Assembly (NCBI GenBank): GCA_000310025.1
Contig: FN649746.1
Coordinates: forward strand, 1,586,636 to 1,619,536
DNA from: Ectocarpus siliculosus
Taxonomy: Eukaryota; Sar; Phaeophyceae; Ectocarpales; Ectocarpaceae
DNA: 32,901 bases
Direction: 5' to 3'
Below the pieces are notes generated by a model, which saw only the letters and a list, made by a program, of their open reading frames with translations, made no database searches and was not told the origin of the DNA. The position numbers were made by a program, and so were the translations under genes. Of the stretch, positions 30,318-32,901 are shown piece by piece (the first letter of the stretch is position 1; every line of letters starts with the position of its first letter).

Positions 30318-30760
30318 ATGGTTGGGGACGTTCCTCTCCCTCATGTCGAGTTCGCCTACAACAACTCGGTGAACCTCGCCACAAGCTTGGCGCCGAACGA
30401 AGTGTATATTGGACGGTTTCCTCGTCTCCTGCTTTCTGTCTTGGACTACCCTAGCGTGGGTGGCCACCAAATTTTGGACCGTGACCAGCTCGCCTTTTGC
30501 AATCTCTCGGTGGAACGTCGGAGACGAGCTTACGCTCTGGTACGGGAACAACATGCGATTACGGTGTCGAACGTCGGAATTCTGTGCTGTTGGACGGTTT
30601 GCGTCAGATTCCGAAATACGAAGCTGGTGGTTGGGCTTGGGTCTACAGCTCCGCCGCTACTATTCGGTGCCCAAAGCGAAGTTTTCGCTCAACTACACCG
30701 GACCGTATAAGATCCTTGCTGTTGGTCCGGCCAAAGCAGAAGAGGGAATTAGAAGGTACT
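30318..30760 (+). pseudogene. Integrase C-terminal region, frameshifted
   Basis: A frame change from the integrase core near 30315 leads to PHVEFAYNNSVNLATSLAPN and EVYIGRFPRLLL, the conserved segment after the integrase core of gypsy elements. Further frame changes are needed for YEAGGWAWVYSSAATI and for PKAKFSLNYTGPYKILAVGP (about 30670-30730), which matches the 'L..k..GPy.i' block that ends many gypsy Pol proteins. After about 30760 the similarity fades. Confidence 0.75.
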
Positions 30761-30929
30761 TGAGGGGAGACCAAAATGGTTGCTATTGTGAAGACGACAT
30801 TGACACCCTTCTTCCTTTTCTTCTTTTTTTCGAGAGAGACAACGTGTACTTCGATTACTGTCTTTTCATGTACATCTCATACATACGTTTCGAACTTGCA
30901 GAGGGCGGGAGACCATGGACAAGCTGAAG

Positions 30930-31855
30930 ACCTCAATATTGAAGGCCCAAACTCAATCAATGAGAAGAGGAGTAGCAACTACATATTTCGCTGAGCACAT
31001 GGACGACTTGCTGATGATACTGCTTCTACCTTTTAGGGCCCTGCGAACACTGCGAAATCGTGAATCAATCGCGTTTGTATGCAAAATAAGCCCCTCCCGA
31101 TGCACTGCCGCCGCTCCCACACACTCACAAACGATATCCCATACATGACCAAGTTCTGACCCCTTGACTTAACACCACGAACCCTTTCATCATCGCCTCT
31201 CCGCAACAAGAGACCTCCCGTAGCGAGCAACCCTCGCGGTACTCTGTTCCGTCCTGCCTGCCGCGAAAACTAACATATTCCAGCATTAGATCATATGTTT
31301 GGCCATGAAAACCTCTACAACTTCGCATGGCGGGAATAGACTCAAGAATGCCACAATCTACATGAAGTAACATCTACCATACACGTCAGGAACACCTGGT
31401 GTATTCATCATCGTATGCGTAAAAGTTGTCATTGTGGAACGAAACGCGTTACAGCAGAATCGACAGCGATGGTCGCCATCACGTTGCCTTCTAGACTGCA
31501 TGTAGCAGGTATACCAATAGAACATGTCTGTAGGAAGGAAACGGATAAATAACCATGAACTCAAAACCAGGCAAGTGTGGAAATCACGCTGTATCATCGG
31601 CGTTGAACACAAAAAAAACAAAAATCTTGGACCGAGAGCAATATGCCGGTCGCACTAGCGACCAAGTAGGAGTTACACCACCCGCAGCACCAGAATTTAA
31701 CAATGCACGGTTGACGTGGTCTCGTCCCATCGACTCTTGTGCATCGTCTCGACCGACCCGCCGCGTTATCTCCAAGCAGACGTCGTCAACACTGCCTCCA
31801 CCGCGGCCATTGCTGTCTGTCCCTACCTTACGCCTTCTGCACCTCTGACTCAGAC
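30930..31855. other. Sparse region 3' of the pol relic
   Basis: This may hold the end of the retroelement or the 3' UTR of the minus-strand gene that ends at 31861. A plus-strand frame at 30915-31148 (MDKLKTSILKAQTQSMRRGV) and another at 31555-31848 are open but unsupported by splice signals or recognisable motifs. No LTR or polypurine tract next to a TG...CA terminus was confirmed. Confidence 0.4.
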
Positions 31856-31860
31856 TTAAT

Positions 31861-31998
31861 TCATTTCTTCTCCTTCTTGAAGAACTCTTCCTGGATTTCT
31901 AACATAAGGATAAAATATTTCATCATGTGCTCGAAGGCGGCCATGCCTCCGCGGACGTTCAGGTCGTGGTCTAAGCATCTTGGGAGGTGGAGCGACGC
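31861..31998 (-). CDS. Terminal exon of a minus-strand gene, unknown product
   Basis: On the minus strand a pyrimidine-rich acceptor (CCCGCTGCACACAG|GCG) opens a phase-0 exon of 46 codons that reads ASLHLPRCLDHDLNVRGGM, then AAFEHMMKYFILMLEIQEEF and FKKEKK, ending in TGA at 31863-31861. The ending (hydrophobic helix, then acidic/lysine-rich tail) looks like a genuine C-terminus, and the opposite strand is less protein-like. The upstream exon was not fixed: one candidate lies at 32734-32901. No family is recognised. Confidence 0.45.
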   Translation of the reverse strand, partial: ASLHLPRCLDHDLNVRGGMAAFEHMMKYFILMLEIQEEFFKKEKK

Positions 31999-32352
31999 CT
32001 GTGTGCAGCGGGTTGTCGCCGTGAGAGAACGGGACACATGACTGGGGATGAGTGGACGTTAGACGAGCCCTGTTAAGGCTTAGCACGGTACAACATCATG
32101 AAGAACGTACTTGAGTGCACCTCCAACACTTGGTATGTGTTCTTGTGGCAACCGCCCTGACGCTTCAAGAATCAAGCACAGCGAAAAAACGGCCATGCAG
32201 GTTAACCCGGGCGGAATTCTTTCTAGTCCGGGTCGGGGTAGCCCCAGGAATCACATATCTCAGAATCCTCGGCGTGAAGCTGCGCCCTATTTGACCGGTT
32301 AAATCGATATGCAGTATGGAGGTTGTGGCTTTGCAAGCTCAACGTGTTGTAC

Positions 32353-32377
32353 ATGTCAAACCAGCAACAACGGCAAG

Positions 32378-32414
<37 letters not shown>

Positions 32415-32574
32415 CGGTAGCGACGACAGCATCGACCAATTATACATCGGACACAAGGGTACGTTTGCGGTGGTGGGAATGGATCGTGGGTGCAGGGTGA
32501 AACATTCGTTTCAGGCGTTCGTCACGAGCTGGCCGTTGCTTGTTGTGAATCACAGAGATATAGGGCCGTTCTAG
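32353..32574 (+). CDS. Possible small ORF with a poly-Asn run
   Basis: From ATG at 32353 a 73-residue frame reads MSNQQQRQD, a run of about twelve Asn encoded by the (AAC)n array, then GSDDSIDQLYIGHKGTFAVV and RVKHSFQAFVTSWPLLVVNH before TAG. The C-terminal half is moderately protein-like, but no splice, promoter or homology evidence supports expression, and it overlaps the likely intron of the minus-strand gene. Treat as unproven. Confidence 0.2.
32377..32415 (+). repeat. (CAA)n / (AAC)n microsatellite
   Basis: About thirteen perfect copies of the trinucleotide occur. The complementary strand is the same GTT-type repeat seen at 1144-1168 and 21149-21218. Confidence 0.92.
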
Positions 32575-32733
32575 CCGATCTCGTGGGTAACATCCTTTTG
32601 TATATAACAGGCGGCGCGCGGGTGCAACCTTAGCATCCTACTCCAGCATGTTCGTTTAAAACAATATGAGACATCTACCTCCCTGACGTTCTCAACCATT
32701 CACGTCACGCGCTGGCAGGGCGGAAAGGCCAAC

Positions 32734-32901
32734 CTCGTCGCCCTTCTGCGAAGAAGTCCCCATCATGGTCGTCGCCGCCGTAGCTGCTTCCGAAGAAGGA
32801 TACGTTGTTGGAGCTCGAGACCCGCGGAGATGGGGGCGGCAGGAGAAGGCACGGGAGATGCCGGGGTGAGCGGAGGCTGTGCCCAAACCGTCCAAGCGCG
32901 C
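32734..32901 (-). CDS. Possible internal exon at the right edge, minus strand
   Basis: On the minus strand one frame from the window edge reads SSNNVSFFGSSYGGDDHDGD and then FFAEGRR, followed by a GT (CGACGAG|GTTGGC) at 32733. A second frame is also open (Ser/Ala/Thr-rich), so the frame is not certain. If real, it would lie upstream of the terminal exon at 31861-31998, but the phase between the two does not match directly and another exon would be needed. Confidence 0.25.

Larger units (their letters stand above)
27121..30930 (+). mobile_element. Degenerate Ty3/gypsy-type retrotransposon pol region
   Basis: Domains occur in gypsy order: reverse transcriptase (about 27625-28325), RNase H (about 28480-28865), integrase (about 29930-30310) and a C-terminal segment to about 30740. 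Reading moves between all three plus frames and is broken by many in-frame stops, so no full protein can be made. The order RT-RNase H-integrase separates it from Ty1/copia elements, where integrase comes first. No LTR pair, primer-binding site or target-site duplication could be identified by eye, so the element's true ends are unknown. A stretch at 28930-29560, rich in Ala, Pro and Ser, separates RNase H from integrase. Confidence 0.88.

Overview
The window looks like nuclear DNA of an intron-rich eukaryote, most likely a brown alga of the Ectocarpus type (stramenopile). This rests on short GC-rich exons separated by introns of a few hundred bases, GT-AG boundaries with clear pyrimidine tracts, abundant CTG/GTT/CAA microsatellites, long poly-C/poly-G runs, a scaffold gap of Ns (about 12249-12575) and a decayed Ty3/gypsy-like retrotransposon. 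No operon, ribosome-binding-site logic, CRISPR array or rRNA was seen, and no tRNA was recognised by eye. The species assignment is inference.

Layout. (1) 1-1400: two short gene ends face each other: a minus-strand gene running off the left edge (exons 621-784 and 1-223) and a small plus-strand two-exon model (846-984, 1309-1396). (2) 1400-9100: mostly gene-poor. It holds a striking inverted duplication (about 2505-2945 versus 3268-3705) carrying two copies of one 84-codon exon, a dispersed direct repeat (about 6747/7147) and a possible decayed ORF (about 7520-7911). (3) 9168-23850: the centrepiece, a plus-strand gene of 23 modelled exons whose phases agree at every junction. Its first third encodes a sugar-phosphate nucleotidyltransferase-like domain. 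A long acidic/Ala/Gly-rich linker follows. The last 40% encodes a ten-helix EamA/DMT-type membrane transporter. (4) 23850-27100: a degenerate tandem repeat just 3' of the gene, a second direct repeat and a small minus-strand zinc-knuckle-like ORF. (5) 27121-30930: a plus-strand gypsy-type pol relic (RT, RNase H, integrase and C-terminal part) broken by stops and frameshifts. (6) 30930-32901: sparse; a probable minus-strand terminal exon (31861-31998) with a possible upstream exon at the right edge.

How the parts may work together. Only the central gene supports a functional story. A soluble nucleotidyltransferase fold that activates a small phosphorylated substrate appears tethered to a permease of the drug/metabolite transporter superfamily. 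Bacterial lic loci pair a DMT-family choline permease (LicB) with a nucleotidyltransferase (LicC), so a fused import-and-activate or activate-and-export protein is a reasonable hypothesis. The substrate cannot be read from the sequence, and part of the catalytic domain may lie in the N gap.
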